Positions 1 to 9,056 of a stretch of DNA of 43,244 nt are shown piece after piece. Below the pieces are notes generated by a model. That model saw only the letters and a program-made list of their open reading frames with translations, was not told the origin of the DNA and did no database searches. The position numbers and the translations under genes were made by a program. Numbering within the stretch: the first letter of the stretch is position 1; each line of letters begins with the position of its first letter. Source of the DNA: DATEEG01 sp035525055 (GTDB taxonomy: Bacteria > Actinomycetota > Acidimicrobiia > Spongiisociales > ZC4RG35); the NCBI GenBank assembly GCA_035525055.1, contig DATLEZ010000003.1:1-43244 (forward strand), written 5' to 3'.

Positions 1-63
1 CGTCACCGCCGTCGCCGACGAGCATGCGGCCAGCGCGATCAGAAGAACGGGACGAAGCCTCAT
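1..63 (-). CDS. Start of a lipoprotein gene (3' part outside window)
   Basis: Reading the minus strand from an ATG at 63-61, 21 codons run to the window edge without a stop: a short basic start (MRLRP), a hydrophobic run (VLLIALAA), then Cys followed by Ser-Ser-Ala-Thr. LAAC is a good lipobox, so the product is probably exported and lipid-anchored at Cys14. The ATG overlaps the rarA stop by 4 bases (ATGA), so the gene is likely co-translated with rarA. Nothing can be said about function because the mature domain lies outside the window. A shadow reading frame on the plus strand covers the same bases and has no family features. Confidence 0.7.
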   Translation of the reverse strand, partial: MRLRPVLLIALAACSSATAVT

Positions 64-1370
64 CGCTTCTTGCCGAGGACCGCATCGGCGGCTGCCTGGC
101 GTTCTTTGACGCGGGCCTCGTATCCGAGGTCTCCCGGTTCAGAGAGGATCCGCGGGTCGTCACCGTCGGGCCAGTACTGCTGGCGAGTCACGTGTCCATC
201 GTGATCGTGCGGATACTTGTAGCCCTTGGCGCCGCTGGATCGAAGATGGAGCGGCACCATCGGTGAGTCCGCTTCGGCGACCGCCGCTCCGGCTGCTCCG
301 ATCGCCCGTGCCCCCGAATTCGATTTGGGGGCAGTGGCGAGATGAATGCACGCCTGGGTGAGGTTGTATGAGGCCTCGGGCAGGCCGACATAGGCAAGCG
401 CCGTGGCCGCAGCCACCGCGACCTGGAGGGCCGACGGGTCGGCCATCCCGACATCCTCCGATGCAAAGACGATCATTCGGCGCACGATGAACTCGGGGTC
501 CTCACCCGCGTTGAGCATGAGATGAAGCCAGAAGAGGGCCGCGTCGGGATCCGAGCCTCGCAGGCTCTTGATGAACGCGGAGATGACGTCGTAGTGCTGG
601 TCCCCGGTCTTGTCGTAGCGAATGATCCGCCGCTGCAGGGCCTCCTCGACGTCCGGTTCCTCGATTACTTTGCTGTCCCTCCCGGCCGCCAGGGTCGCGG
701 CGACTTCCAATGCGTTGAGGGTCAGGCGGGCGTCTCCCCCGGTCCGGGCCGCGAGTTCGGTTCGGGCTGGAGGTGTGATCGTGAGCCCCATCGACCCAAC
801 CCCGCGCTCCTTGTCCGACACGGCACGGTCGATCAGCGACTCCAGGTCGTCCGGTTGCAGCGGCTGCAGCTTGAACAAAGTGGAACGTGAGATCAATGGC
901 GAGTTGACTTCGAAGAACGGGTTCTCGGTCGTGGCTCCGATCAGGATCAGCGTCCCATCCTCGACCCCTGGCAGAAGGGCATCTTGCTGGTTCTTGGCGA
1001 AGCGGTGAATCTCGTCGAGAAACAACACTGTCCGCCGCTCGTCGGTCTCGAGGCGATGGCGGGCCCGCGCCAGGACCTCACGGATGTCCTTGACACCGGC
1101 CGAGGTGGCCGACAGCGTTTCGAAGACTGCATCGGTGTGGTTGGCGACCAGTCGAGCCAGGGTGGTCTTGCCGGTTCCTGGCGGCCCCCACAGGATCATG
1201 GACACCGGACGCCGCTGTTCGACCAGTCGGCGAAATGCCGCCCCGGGCCCGAGCAAGTGGGCCTGTCCCACTACTTCATCGAGTGTCTGCGGTCGGATGC
1301 GGGTGGCGAGCGGAGCGATACCGAGAAGCGTTTCCTCAGCCCGGGCCGAGAAGAGATCGGACACCGTCAA
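60..1370 (-). CDS. rarA: Replication-associated recombination protein RarA (MgsA), AAA+ ATPase
   Basis: A 436-residue clamp-loader-like AAA+ ATPase of the RarA/MgsA/WRNIP1 family, which acts at stalled replication forks in the cytoplasm. Visible features are an N-terminal segment ending in the family-typical RPQTLDEVVGQAHLLG, Walker A (GPPGTGKTTL, about residue 62), Walker B with the LFLDEIHRF signature (about 115), sensor 1 (GATTENP), and the C-terminal tetramerisation domain containing RRMIVFASEDVGMADP. Length is normal. It overlaps the aspS stop by 4 bases upstream and the lipoprotein start by 4 bases downstream. The annotation as a RuvB-like helicase is excluded because a separate true ruvB is present. 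Confidence 0.95.
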   Translation of the reverse strand: MTVSDLFSARAEETLLGIAPLATRIRPQTLDEVVGQAHLLGPGAAFRRLVEQRRPVSMILWGPPGTGKTTLARLVANHTDAVFETLSATSAGVKDIREVLARARHRLETDERRTVLFLDEIHRFAKNQQDALLPGVEDGTLILIGATTENPFFEVNSPLISRSTLFKLQPLQPDDLESLIDRAVSDKERGVGSMGLTITPPARTELAARTGGDARLTLNALEVAATLAAGRDSKVIEEPDVEEALQRRIIRYDKTGDQHYDVISAFIKSLRGSDPDAALFWLHLMLNAGEDPEFIVRRMIVFASEDVGMADPSALQVAVAAATALAYVGLPEASYNLTQACIHLATAPKSNSGARAIGAAGAAVAEADSPMVPLHLRSSGAKGYKYPHDHDGHVTRQQYWPDGDDPRILSEPGDLGYEARVKERQAAADAVLGKKR

Positions 1371-3130
1371 ACCTCGAGGTCGGGGCTGGGAGCCTGCGGC
1401 TTGGGACCCGGGATCACCATGATGCCCAGTTCCGCCAGCTGGACCGGGTCGACCCCGGTGGGTGCACCGGTCAAAGGGTCGAGACCCGTCTGCGTTTTGG
1501 GGAAAGGAATCACCTCACGAATGTTGGCCTCTTCCTGTAAGACCATCACCAGGCGATCGATCCCGAAGGCAAACCCGCCGTGGGGCGGGGTCCCGTATCG
1601 GAGGGCCCGCAGGAACCACCCGAAGCGCGCCTGCTGCTGCTCGGGGGAGATCCCGAGCATGTCGAACACCTGGCTCTGAATCGCAGGATCGTGGATCCGG
1701 ATCGAGCCGGACCCCAGTTCGTTCCCGTTGACCACGACGTCGTAGGCCCGCGCCAGGGCTTCCAGAGGACGGTCCCTCATGGTCGCCACGTCCTGAGGCG
1801 AAGTGAACGGATGGTGAGCGAAGGTCATCCCTCCTTCGGTCTCCTCGAACATTGGAAAGTCGGTTACCCAGCAGAAGGCCAGGTCCTTGTGCCCGCCCGG
1901 CCTCCCTAGTTGCAGCCGCAGCGCCCCCAGCACCGTGACCGCGGTTCTCCAGGCTCCTGCCACCAGCAGCACGACGTCACCCTCTTTGACCCCGAGGTTG
2001 ACCTTGATCGCTTCGATCTCAGTTTCGGAAAGGAACTTGGTCACGGGCGACCGCAGAACCCCGTCGGCCTCGGCCACCATCCACACCAGGCCGCCGGCGC
2101 CAAGTGCCTTGGCCTCTTCGGTGAGGCCATCGGCGACGGATCGGGGGAACTGACGCTGACCGGTGTTGATCCCCCGGACCACACCGCCAGCTTCGAGCGC
2201 TCCCGAGAACCCGCGGAACTCCGACCCGGCAAACGCCTCGGATAGGTCGACTATCTCCATTCCGAACCTGAGGTCGGGTTTGTCGACCCCGTAGCGATCC
2301 ATGGCCTCGCGCCACGTGAGTCGGCGGAATGGCAGGGGGAGGTCGACACGCCGAATCTGCTTCACCACCGCGGCGATGGTCGCTTCGATCGTCGTCTGGA
2401 CCCCTTCTTCGTCCCAGAAGGCTCCTTCCAGGTCGAGTTGGGTGAACTCGAGCTGGCGGTCGGCTCTGAAATCCTCGTCCCGATAGCAGCGGGCGATCTG
2501 GAAGTAGCGCTCGACGCCGCAGATCATCAACAATTGCTTGAAGAGTTGGGGCGACTGCGGCAGGGCATAAAAGCTCCCCGTTCGAAGGCGGCTCGGGACC
2601 AAGACATCACGGGCTCCCTCCGGCGTCGAACGGATGAGCGTCGGCGTTTCGACCTCGAGAAACTCCAGGTCGTCCAGGGTCCTGCGGATGGCGGCAGTGG
2701 CGGCTGACCGAGCGCGCAGGTTGGCAGCCATGCGGGGACGTCGCAGATCGAGATACCGGTACTCAAGGCGAATTATTTCCTCGGTGTCGACCCGGTCGTC
2801 GATCATGAACGGCAGTCCGTCGGCGGGGCTCAGGACCACGATCGCGGACGCTGCGACCTCGACGGTTCCAGTGGGAAGGTCTGGATTGACGGTGCCCTCC
2901 GGGCGGGGCCGCACCTGGCCGGTGACAGAAATGCAGTACTCCATACGTAGATCGGCCACTTCCGGAAGGGCCTCGGGGTCGGCCACGACCTGGACGATTC
3001 CCGACGCATCCCGCAAGTCGATGAAGGTGATACCACCGTGGTCACGGCGACGAGCCACCCAGCCGGCCAGCACGACTTCCTCGCCGCTGAGCCCGGCCGT
3101 CTCGGCCGAGTGGTGGGTCCTATGTGGCAT
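1367..3130 (-). CDS. aspS: Aspartyl-tRNA synthetase (class II)
   Basis: A 587-residue bacterial-type AspRS that charges tRNA-Asp in the cytoplasm. The N-terminal OB-fold anticodon-binding domain opens with RTHHSAETAG and contains GWVARRRDHGG. The class II core has motif 2 around FQIARCYRDEDFRADRQLEF, the bacterial GAD insertion domain in the middle, and motif 3 near the end (GFAFGIDRLVMVL). Length matches bacterial AspRS. Whether it is strictly discriminating or also charges tRNA-Asn cannot be told from the sequence. It follows hisS by 12 bases and overlaps rarA by 4, so hisS-aspS-rarA is one transcriptional unit. Confidence 0.97.
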   Translation of the reverse strand: MPHRTHHSAETAGLSGEEVVLAGWVARRRDHGGITFIDLRDASGIVQVVADPEALPEVADLRMEYCISVTGQVRPRPEGTVNPDLPTGTVEVAASAIVVLSPADGLPFMIDDRVDTEEIIRLEYRYLDLRRPRMAANLRARSAATAAIRRTLDDLEFLEVETPTLIRSTPEGARDVLVPSRLRTGSFYALPQSPQLFKQLLMICGVERYFQIARCYRDEDFRADRQLEFTQLDLEGAFWDEEGVQTTIEATIAAVVKQIRRVDLPLPFRRLTWREAMDRYGVDKPDLRFGMEIVDLSEAFAGSEFRGFSGALEAGGVVRGINTGQRQFPRSVADGLTEEAKALGAGGLVWMVAEADGVLRSPVTKFLSETEIEAIKVNLGVKEGDVVLLVAGAWRTAVTVLGALRLQLGRPGGHKDLAFCWVTDFPMFEETEGGMTFAHHPFTSPQDVATMRDRPLEALARAYDVVVNGNELGSGSIRIHDPAIQSQVFDMLGISPEQQQARFGWFLRALRYGTPPHGGFAFGIDRLVMVLQEEANIREVIPFPKTQTGLDPLTGAPTGVDPVQLAELGIMVIPGPKPQAPSPDLEV

Positions 3131-3142
3131 TCCTGCTCCGCT

Positions 3143-4498
3143 TCATCTCGTAGATAGGAGGCGCTGCACGGCCCCCACAACCTCGTCCGACACGACTTCT
3201 TCCTGGCTCTTGGCAGCGAGGTCGCGGACGACGACGGTCCCCCTGGAGCGCTCATCTTCGCCGCATATGAGGGCGACCCGGATCCCGCTCCGGTCGGCGT
3301 ACTTGAGCTGCGCCCCGAGCTTGCCCGCCTCGAGCACGGCCTCGGTGTTGACGCCTGCTACGCGTAGAGCCATTGCGAGTTCGAGGTTGTTGGCGAGACC
3401 GACGTCGTCCAGCAAAGTCACCAGCACCGTCACCGGGCTCGCTTCGGTCTTGATCACACCGACATCCATCAACTGGGCGAACAGGCGGGTGAGCCCGATC
3501 GAGATCCCTACTCCGGGGAGGCGAGCCGATGTGTAGAGCGACGCAAGGTCGTCGTATCGCCCGCCCGAACAGATGCTGCCGAGGCCCGGGTAGTCGTCGA
3601 ACAGGGTCTCGTAGACGGTCCCGGTGTAGTAATCGAGGCCGCGGGCGATCGAAAGGTCGAGTGCATAGTGGGACTCATCTACCCCCTGCGCCTTCATCAA
3701 GTCGAACACCTGACGCAGTTCCGAGAGACCTTCGGCAAGAAGAGGATGATCGATGTCGAGCTTGTCGAGACCGGTTCCGATGGCATCCCCCTTGGCAGGA
3801 CCGGACCCGACGATGTCGAGCAGCCTCTCCGCAGCTGCCGATTCCATCCCGAGACCGGCGATTGACTTCGCGACCTCACCGGGGCCGCGTTTCTCGAGCT
3901 TGTCAACTTCCCGGAGAATCGCCCCCTGCCGGTCGCCGTCGGAGACACCCAGATGATCGAGCAGTCCCTTGAGCACCTTTCGGTTGTTGATCCGAATGGT
4001 GAAGGCGCCGAATCCGAGGCGATCGAATACTGCCGCGATCACGGCCGGGATCTCAGCATCGTGTTTGATCGAGAGTCGGTCACGGCCCACTACGTCGATG
4101 TCGCACTGGTAGAACTCTCGATAGCGGCCGTGCTGGGGCGACTCGCCTCTGAATACCGGCTGAATTTGATATCGCCTGAACGGAAATGTCAGTTGTTGCT
4201 CGTGCTCGGCGACGTAGCGAGCCAACGGCACGGTCAGATCGAAGCGAAGGGCCAGATCGGGCTCACGTCCCTGATCACGCGCCCCACTCGACTGCACCAG
4301 GTACACCTGGCGCTCGGTCTCGCCGCCGGTCTTGGTCAGCAGGACGTCCTTCAATTCCATTGTCGGAGTGGCGATCGGCAGAAAGCCGAACCGCTCGAAC
4401 TCGACCTTGATCGTGTCGAGCATGCGCTCGAAGGCGACCTGCTGAAGGGGGAGCAGTTCGAGCACGCCGGGCATGGTTCGGGGTTTGATGGTTGGCAC
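3143..4498 (-). CDS. hisS: Histidyl-tRNA synthetase (class II)
   Basis: A 451-residue HisRS that charges tRNA-His. It starts from GTG at 4498, which keeps the family-typical IKPRT box; an ATG eight codons later would lose it. Motif 2 is seen as FRYQIQPVFRGESPQHGRYREFYQCDIDVVG. The two HisRS signatures are also present: LDLSIARGLDYYTGTVYE and the GGRYDDL segment. The last 100 or so residues form the alpha/beta anticodon-binding domain. A long hairpin dyad lies just upstream and separates this gene from the metallo-hydrolase/relA group on the same strand, so hisS may have its own promoter in the 4499-4587 gap or depend on readthrough. Confidence 0.97.
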   Translation of the reverse strand: MPTIKPRTMPGVLELLPLQQVAFERMLDTIKVEFERFGFLPIATPTMELKDVLLTKTGGETERQVYLVQSSGARDQGREPDLALRFDLTVPLARYVAEHEQQLTFPFRRYQIQPVFRGESPQHGRYREFYQCDIDVVGRDRLSIKHDAEIPAVIAAVFDRLGFGAFTIRINNRKVLKGLLDHLGVSDGDRQGAILREVDKLEKRGPGEVAKSIAGLGMESAAAERLLDIVGSGPAKGDAIGTGLDKLDIDHPLLAEGLSELRQVFDLMKAQGVDESHYALDLSIARGLDYYTGTVYETLFDDYPGLGSICSGGRYDDLASLYTSARLPGVGISIGLTRLFAQLMDVGVIKTEASPVTVLVTLLDDVGLANNLELAMALRVAGVNTEAVLEAGKLGAQLKYADRSGIRVALICGEDERSRGTVVVRDLAAKSQEEVVSDEVVGAVQRLLSTR

Positions 4499-4533
4499 GA
4501 GCCGCCGAGGCTAATAGGCGTTCCTCCCCCTGT

Positions 4534-4580
4534 TCTCGTGACGGTTCACCCACCTCATAGGGGGTGAACCGTCACAAGAA
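4534..4580 (-). terminator. Long dyad between metallo-hydrolase gene and hisS
   Basis: Bases 4538-4551 are perfectly complementary to 4562-4575 (14 bp, 10-base loop acctcatagg). A one-base mismatch follows, then about 4 more pairs outward. The dyad begins 13 bases after the metallo-hydrolase stop and ends 40 bases before the hisS start. There is no U-run on either side, so as an intrinsic terminator it would be of the tail-less type often suggested for high-GC actinobacteria. An operator or an mRNA processing/stabilising hairpin is the alternative. Confidence 0.6.
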
Positions 4581-4587
4581 GGAGGGT

Positions 4588-5235
4588 TTAGAAGCGGCCG
4601 GTCAGGAAAGGATTGGTGCGGCGCTCCACGCCGATCGTTGTTTCCGGACCGTGACCGGGCAATACCCGGACGTCGTCGGGCAGGGTCAGGACCCGTTCAT
4701 GCATCGAGGCGATCAGTGCCTTCCAGCTCCCACCGGGAAGATCTGTCCGACCCACCGAGCCGCGGAAGAGCTGGTCGCCCGACATCAAGACTCCTTCCTC
4801 ATCGATGTAGAAGCAGCAATGGCCCGGGGTGTGCCCGGGGGTGTGGCGAACCTCGAAGTCGATTCCGGCGAGATGGAGACGTTGGCCGTGATGAAGGTCG
4901 GTGATCTCGTCCGGGGGTGCGAAATCCCCGGGTGGGACTAGGCCGAACAGCGACTTGACCTGGGTAGCCGGATCGAGAGTCAGGTAGTCGTCGTCCCGAT
5001 GGACATAGACCGTTGCCCCGGTCGCCCGGTGGACAGCGCCGGCGCCGCCGGCGTGATCGACATGACCGTGTGTCACCAGCAGCGCCACCATCGTGAGGTC
5101 GAAGACCTTCGCCAGCCTCAGGATCGCGTCGGGGTCGGGAGGGGCGTCAACCGCTACCGCCGTACCACCTCGCTCAGTGGCGATCAGATAACAGTTGGTG
5201 TTTGCCAGCCACAGAGACTCAGAGGTGATGAGCAC
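4588..5235 (-). CDS. MBL-fold metallo-hydrolase (glyoxalase II-like)
   Basis: A 215-residue cytoplasmic protein of the metallo-beta-lactamase fold. The zinc-binding box is clear: THGHVDH at about residue 55 (HxHxDH). Further ligands are expected in HTPGHTPGHCCF (His), MSGDQLF (Asp) and LPGHGPETT near the C-terminus (His). This arrangement is shared by glyoxalase II and related thioester hydrolases, but the substrate is not proven. It begins at GTG 5235, 6 bases after the relA stop. M. tuberculosis has a comparable putative glyoxalase II (Rv2581c) next to hisS, so the position is conserved. Persulfide dioxygenases and lactonases of the same fold are alternatives. Confidence 0.88.
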   Translation of the reverse strand: MLITSESLWLANTNCYLIATERGGTAVAVDAPPDPDAILRLAKVFDLTMVALLVTHGHVDHAGGAGAVHRATGATVYVHRDDDYLTLDPATQVKSLFGLVPPGDFAPPDEITDLHHGQRLHLAGIDFEVRHTPGHTPGHCCFYIDEEGVLMSGDQLFRGSVGRTDLPGGSWKALIASMHERVLTLPDDVRVLPGHGPETTIGVERRTNPFLTGRF

Positions 5236-5241
5236 CGATGC

Positions 5242-7434
5242 TCATTGCCCCAACGGCTCGGTCACCAGGCGATAGGCCGCGAACACCCCGTCGACACCCC
5301 GGAGGTCGGCGATCAGGCGAGGAACCGTGCCGGGGTCGGACAGTTCCACCTCATATCGGAGAATCGCCACACGGTCGCGGCCGGTGACGGAGGACGACGC
5401 GGTGATGTTCCCGCCTAAGTCGGAAATGGCTGCGGTGACATCGCGGAGCAGCCTGGTTCGGTCGAGCGCCTCGACCTGAATCCACACCGCGAAGGTGCCG
5501 ACCCGGTCGGGCGGCCACGAGACCTCGACCATTCGCTCCCGCTGGTCGGACAGCGAATTGATGTTGGTGCAGTCGGAGCGGTGGACCGACACCCCCCTGC
5601 CAATAGTGATGAAGCCGACGATCGGATCGCCGGGAACGGGAGCGCAGCAGCGGGCGATCCGCACCAGCATGTCGTCCATTCCCTCGACGATGATTCCGGC
5701 TCCAGGGGTACTTCCCCGCCGCGGTCGCGGTGGTGCGAGCAGGTCTTCGTCTTCGTCCGACTCCTCGGGGCGAACCACCTTGACGAGGCGCTGGACGACC
5801 GTGCTGGCGCTGATCGATCCGTCACCGACCGCCGCCAGGAGTCCGTCGAGGTCGGCCTTACCCAACTCCGAGGCCAGGTCAGCGAGGTGGCGGTCGCGTT
5901 CGACGGCCGACAACCCGAGGCCCTCCTTGCGGATGAGGCCGCTCAGCTGTTCACGTCCCTCAGCGAGCGCTTGCTCCCGTCGCTCCCTCAGGAAGAAGGC
6001 CTTGATTTTGGCCTTGGCCCGCGAGGTGGTGACGAAGTTAAGCCAGTCACGGCTGGGACCGGCGTCGTGGGCCTTGGAAGTGATGACTTCGACGATGTCG
6101 CCTGACTCGAGCCTGGTCGACAGGGGAAGCAGTCGCCCGTTGATGCGGGTACCGACACACCGGTTGCCGATCTCGGTGTGGACCGCGTAGGCGAAGTCGA
6201 TAGCGGTCGACCCCCTGGGCAAAGTTTTGACATCGCCGGCGGGGGTCAGGACGAACACTTCGTCCTGGTAGAAATCGAGCTTGAGATTGGTCAGGAACTC
6301 CTGAGGGTCTTCCGTCTCGAGTAGCAGGCGGATATCGCCCACCCAAGGTATGTCCATCGCCGCCGGGCCCTCTTTGTACCGCCAATGAGCTGCGATCCCC
6401 GATTCGGCCAGCCGGTGCATCTCCGCGGTTCGGATCTGGACTTCGAGGGGCTTGCCGTCGGGCCCGATCACCGTGGTGTGCAGGCTCTGATAGAGGTTGA
6501 CTTTGGGCATGGCGACGAAGTCCTTGAAGCGGCCGGAGATCGGCACCCACTTCGAGTGGACCAGGCCCAGAGCCGCGTAGCAACCGCGGGTGTCGGCGGT
6601 GATGATCCGAATCCCGATGAGGTCGAAAATGTCTTCAAAGCCCCGCTGGCTCTCGACCATCTTCCGATAGATCGAAAAGTGGTGCTTCGGGCGACCGGTG
6701 ATTGCGGCGGAAATGCCGGCTTCCTTGAGCGCTGCCTCGAGCTCGGAAGTCACCTTCTCGATGAACACCTCGCGTTCGGGCGCTCGATCACTGAGTTTGG
6801 CTTCGATCTCGGCGTAGATGCCCGGTTCGAGGATGGCGAAACATCGATCCTCCAACTCGTGCTTGATCTCCTGGACACCGAGTCGGTGCGCCAGAGGGAC
6901 GTAAACATCCAGGGTTTCCCGAGCGACTCGCTGCTGCTTCTCGAGGCGAAGGGCGGACACAGTGCGGATGTTGTGGAGCCGGTCGGCCAGCTTGATCAGG
7001 AGCACCCGGACGTCTTGAGCCATCGCCACGACCATTTTCCGGATAGTCGCAGCCTGGGCCTCCTGGGGCGAGGAGTACTGGATGCGGTCGAGCTTGGTCA
7101 CACCGTCGATGAGACGGGCCACCTCCGGCCCGAACTTCTCTTCAACTTGGTGGAGGGTCAGTTCGGTGTCCTCAACCGTGTCATGCAGCAACGCGGCAGC
7201 GAGAGTCCGGGCATCAAGCCCGTAATCGGCCAGGATCTGAGTCACCGCCACCGGATGGGTGATGTAGGGGTCGCCGGACTTGCGGACTTGCCCCTGGTGA
7301 GCGGCGCGGGCCGTGGCGAACGCCGATTCGATGAGCTCTGGCCCCGCGTCGGGAAAATGCCGTCGATGGGCGTCGATGATCGGGATCAGGCCCGATTCGA
7401 TCGTATCCGGGTCAGTCGTATTTGATGAGGGCAT
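5242..7434 (-). CDS. relA: Bifunctional (p)ppGpp synthetase/hydrolase (Rel/SpoT family)
   Basis: A 730-residue long RSH enzyme that makes and degrades the alarmone (p)ppGpp in response to starvation sensed at the ribosome. The N-terminal HD hydrolase domain carries the HD pair in ALLHDTVEDTELT (about residue 84). The synthetase domain contains DIFDLIGIRII and RFKDFVAMPK. The RxKD form of that last motif is the type found in bifunctional enzymes, whereas monofunctional RelA has an acidic version. A TGS domain follows (about 390-455, FVLTPAGDVKTLPRGST), then a zinc-finger/helical region and a C-terminal ACT domain. The ATG lies inside the apt 3' end (23-base overlap), so the two are translationally coupled. 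Confidence 0.96.
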   Translation of the reverse strand: MPSSNTTDPDTIESGLIPIIDAHRRHFPDAGPELIESAFATARAAHQGQVRKSGDPYITHPVAVTQILADYGLDARTLAAALLHDTVEDTELTLHQVEEKFGPEVARLIDGVTKLDRIQYSSPQEAQAATIRKMVVAMAQDVRVLLIKLADRLHNIRTVSALRLEKQQRVARETLDVYVPLAHRLGVQEIKHELEDRCFAILEPGIYAEIEAKLSDRAPEREVFIEKVTSELEAALKEAGISAAITGRPKHHFSIYRKMVESQRGFEDIFDLIGIRIITADTRGCYAALGLVHSKWVPISGRFKDFVAMPKVNLYQSLHTTVIGPDGKPLEVQIRTAEMHRLAESGIAAHWRYKEGPAAMDIPWVGDIRLLLETEDPQEFLTNLKLDFYQDEVFVLTPAGDVKTLPRGSTAIDFAYAVHTEIGNRCVGTRINGRLLPLSTRLESGDIVEVITSKAHDAGPSRDWLNFVTTSRAKAKIKAFFLRERREQALAEGREQLSGLIRKEGLGLSAVERDRHLADLASELGKADLDGLLAAVGDGSISASTVVQRLVKVVRPEESDEDEDLLAPPRPRRGSTPGAGIIVEGMDDMLVRIARCCAPVPGDPIVGFITIGRGVSVHRSDCTNINSLSDQRERMVEVSWPPDRVGTFAVWIQVEALDRTRLLRDVTAAISDLGGNITASSSVTGRDRVAILRYEVELSDPGTVPRLIADLRGVDGVFAAYRLVTEPLGQ

Positions 7435-7969
7435 AGAAGGGCACTCCGTCTAACGCCGAACGCCCGTTTAGAAATCCCAGTTCGATGAACACGCTCACCC
7501 CGACCACATCGGCACCGACCCGACGCAGGAGGTTGACCGCAGCAGCGGCGGTCCCCCCTGTAGCTATGACGTCGTCGACGATCAGGATCTTCTCGCCCTT
7601 CTCGACTGCATCGACGTGCATCTCCAGAGCGTCGGTGCCATATTCGAGGCTGTAGGTCTCGGTGATGGTCGCGGCCGGCAGCTTGCCGGGCTTCCGGAGC
7701 GGCACGAAACCCGCCCCCAGCTCCTTGGCGACAGGGGCGGCCAGAGTGAACCCCCGAGCCTCGATTCCGACGACCTTGCTGACACCGGCTCCTTGATGGG
7801 GTTCGGCCATGGCCATGATCAACTCGGCGAACGTTGCGGAATGGGCCAAGACCGGCGTGATGTCCTTGAAGATCACGCCCGGTTCGGGGAAGTCAGGTAC
7901 GTCGCGAATCAAAGAGGCCAGGTCCACGACCGAAAGTCTAAGGGCTGACGGGCCCACAAATGCACGCAT
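7412..7969 (-). CDS. apt: Adenine phosphoribosyltransferase
   Basis: The enzyme salvages adenine to AMP using PRPP. The 185-residue product shows the Apt N-terminal hallmark (DVPDFPEPGVIFKDITPVL), the substrate loop region (EARGFTLAAPVAKELG) and the PRPP-binding loop LIVDDVIATGGTAAA. The open frame runs up to 8059, but that would place 30 residues inside secF. The ATG at 7969, 28 bases after the secF stop, is the better start, and a GTG at 7927 is also possible. The gene sits between secF and relA, the same order as in mycobacteria. Linking purine salvage to relA transcription is plausible, but only as inference from adjacency. Confidence 0.94.
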   Translation of the reverse strand: MRAFVGPSALRLSVVDLASLIRDVPDFPEPGVIFKDITPVLAHSATFAELIMAMAEPHQGAGVSKVVGIEARGFTLAAPVAKELGAGFVPLRKPGKLPAATITETYSLEYGTDALEMHVDAVEKGEKILIVDDVIATGGTAAAAVNLLRRVGADVVGVSVFIELGFLNGRSALDGVPFYALIKYD

Positions 7970-7997
7970 CGCCCTGGTCCGAACAAACCTCTCCAGG

Positions 7998-9056
7998 TCA
8001 GCGGGCCCGCTTCTTGGGAGGTTTGGGGGCGGGGCGCTTGGCGACCCGGGGGGCGGCACCGGGCGCCGGTCGCGCTCCCGGGCTCTCCGCGACCACCGGT
8101 TCGGTTCGAAGCTTGGCTTCGATCTTGCGCCGACGATGGGCCCAGTCCTCTTCTTTCTCTTTCCACTGGGCCAACAAAGGCGCCGCTACGAAGATCGACG
8201 AGTAAGTGCTGACCGCCAGGCCGACGAACAGTGCCAGAGCGAAGTCCTGGAGCGTGGTTGCCCCGAGAACGAAGGCACCAACGAACAAGATCGATCCCAC
8301 AGTCAGCAAGGAGGTCAATGAGGTGTTGAGTGATCTCGAAAGGACCAGGTTCATCGATCGGTTCACAACCTCGGAGTAGGTGAGGCGGTCGCCGTACTGG
8401 GCCGCCATCTCCCTGATCTTGTCGAACACGACGACGGTGTCGTACAACGAGTATCCGAGAATCGTCAAGAGAGCGACCACGCTGGCCGGAGTCACTTCGA
8501 AGCCACTCAGGGCATACACACCGGTGGTCAAGAGCAGGTCGTGGGCCAGAGCGGCCATACCGGCCAGGGCCATCTTCAGCTCGAGCCGCCACGTCATGAA
8601 GAGGGTCACAGCCACGAGGAACACAACCAGGGCGATAAGGGACTGCCTGAGAATCAGGGCACCGAAGCTTGGCCCGACCGCATCGATCGACAGGTCAGCC
8701 CGTTCGTTTCCCGAAACCCGTGCGATACCCTCGAGAAGGGCAGTCTCTGTGTCCCCGTCCAGGGCGACCGTCTGCACCCGGAACCCTTCCCCGTCGTTGA
8801 CAAGCTGGATCACGGCGTCGTCTACACCGATCTCATCGGTGACTCCTCTGAAGTCCTCGACGGTCGCTGCCGCCGGGTTCGGCCCCGTCACGGAAACGCC
8901 GCCTTCGAACTCGATGCCGAGATTGAGGCCCCCGCGGGCGACCAGAGCGATCATCGTGACAGCGATGGCGCCCATGGAGAAGCGGAACCAGAGCCGTCGC
9001 TTTCCAACGAAGTCGACGGTGGTCTCACCGCGATTGAGCCGTCTCCAGAGGCTCAC
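7998..9056 (-). CDS. secF: Protein translocase subunit SecF
   Basis: A 352-residue inner-membrane RND-family subunit that works with SecD to pull preproteins through SecYEG using the proton gradient. It has one N-terminal membrane segment (about residues 22-42), a periplasmic loop opening with the conserved LNLGIEFEGGVSVTG, and then five more membrane segments. The SecF-typical ILGYSLYDTVVVFDKIRE (about 190) and NRSMNLVLSRSLNTSLT boxes are present. The cytoplasmic tail is long and rich in Lys/Arg/Pro (about 300-352), ending in a basic KRPAPKPPKKRAR-type stretch. The start overlaps the secD stop by 4 bases. Confidence 0.96.
   Translation of the reverse strand: MSLWRRLNRGETTVDFVGKRRLWFRFSMGAIAVTMIALVARGGLNLGIEFEGGVSVTGPNPAAATVEDFRGVTDEIGVDDAVIQLVNDGEGFRVQTVALDGDTETALLEGIARVSGNERADLSIDAVGPSFGALILRQSLIALVVFLVAVTLFMTWRLELKMALAGMAALAHDLLLTTGVYALSGFEVTPASVVALLTILGYSLYDTVVVFDKIREMAAQYGDRLTYSEVVNRSMNLVLSRSLNTSLTSLLTVGSILFVGAFVLGATTLQDFALALFVGLAVSTYSSIFVAAPLLAQWKEKEEDWAHRRRKIEAKLRTEPVVAESPGARPAPGAAPRVAKRPAPKPPKKRAR

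Noticed and set aside
6385..7425. 346-codon open frame on plus strand
   Set aside because: It is the shadow of relA on the other strand; high-GC codon bias keeps such frames open, and it shows no family features.
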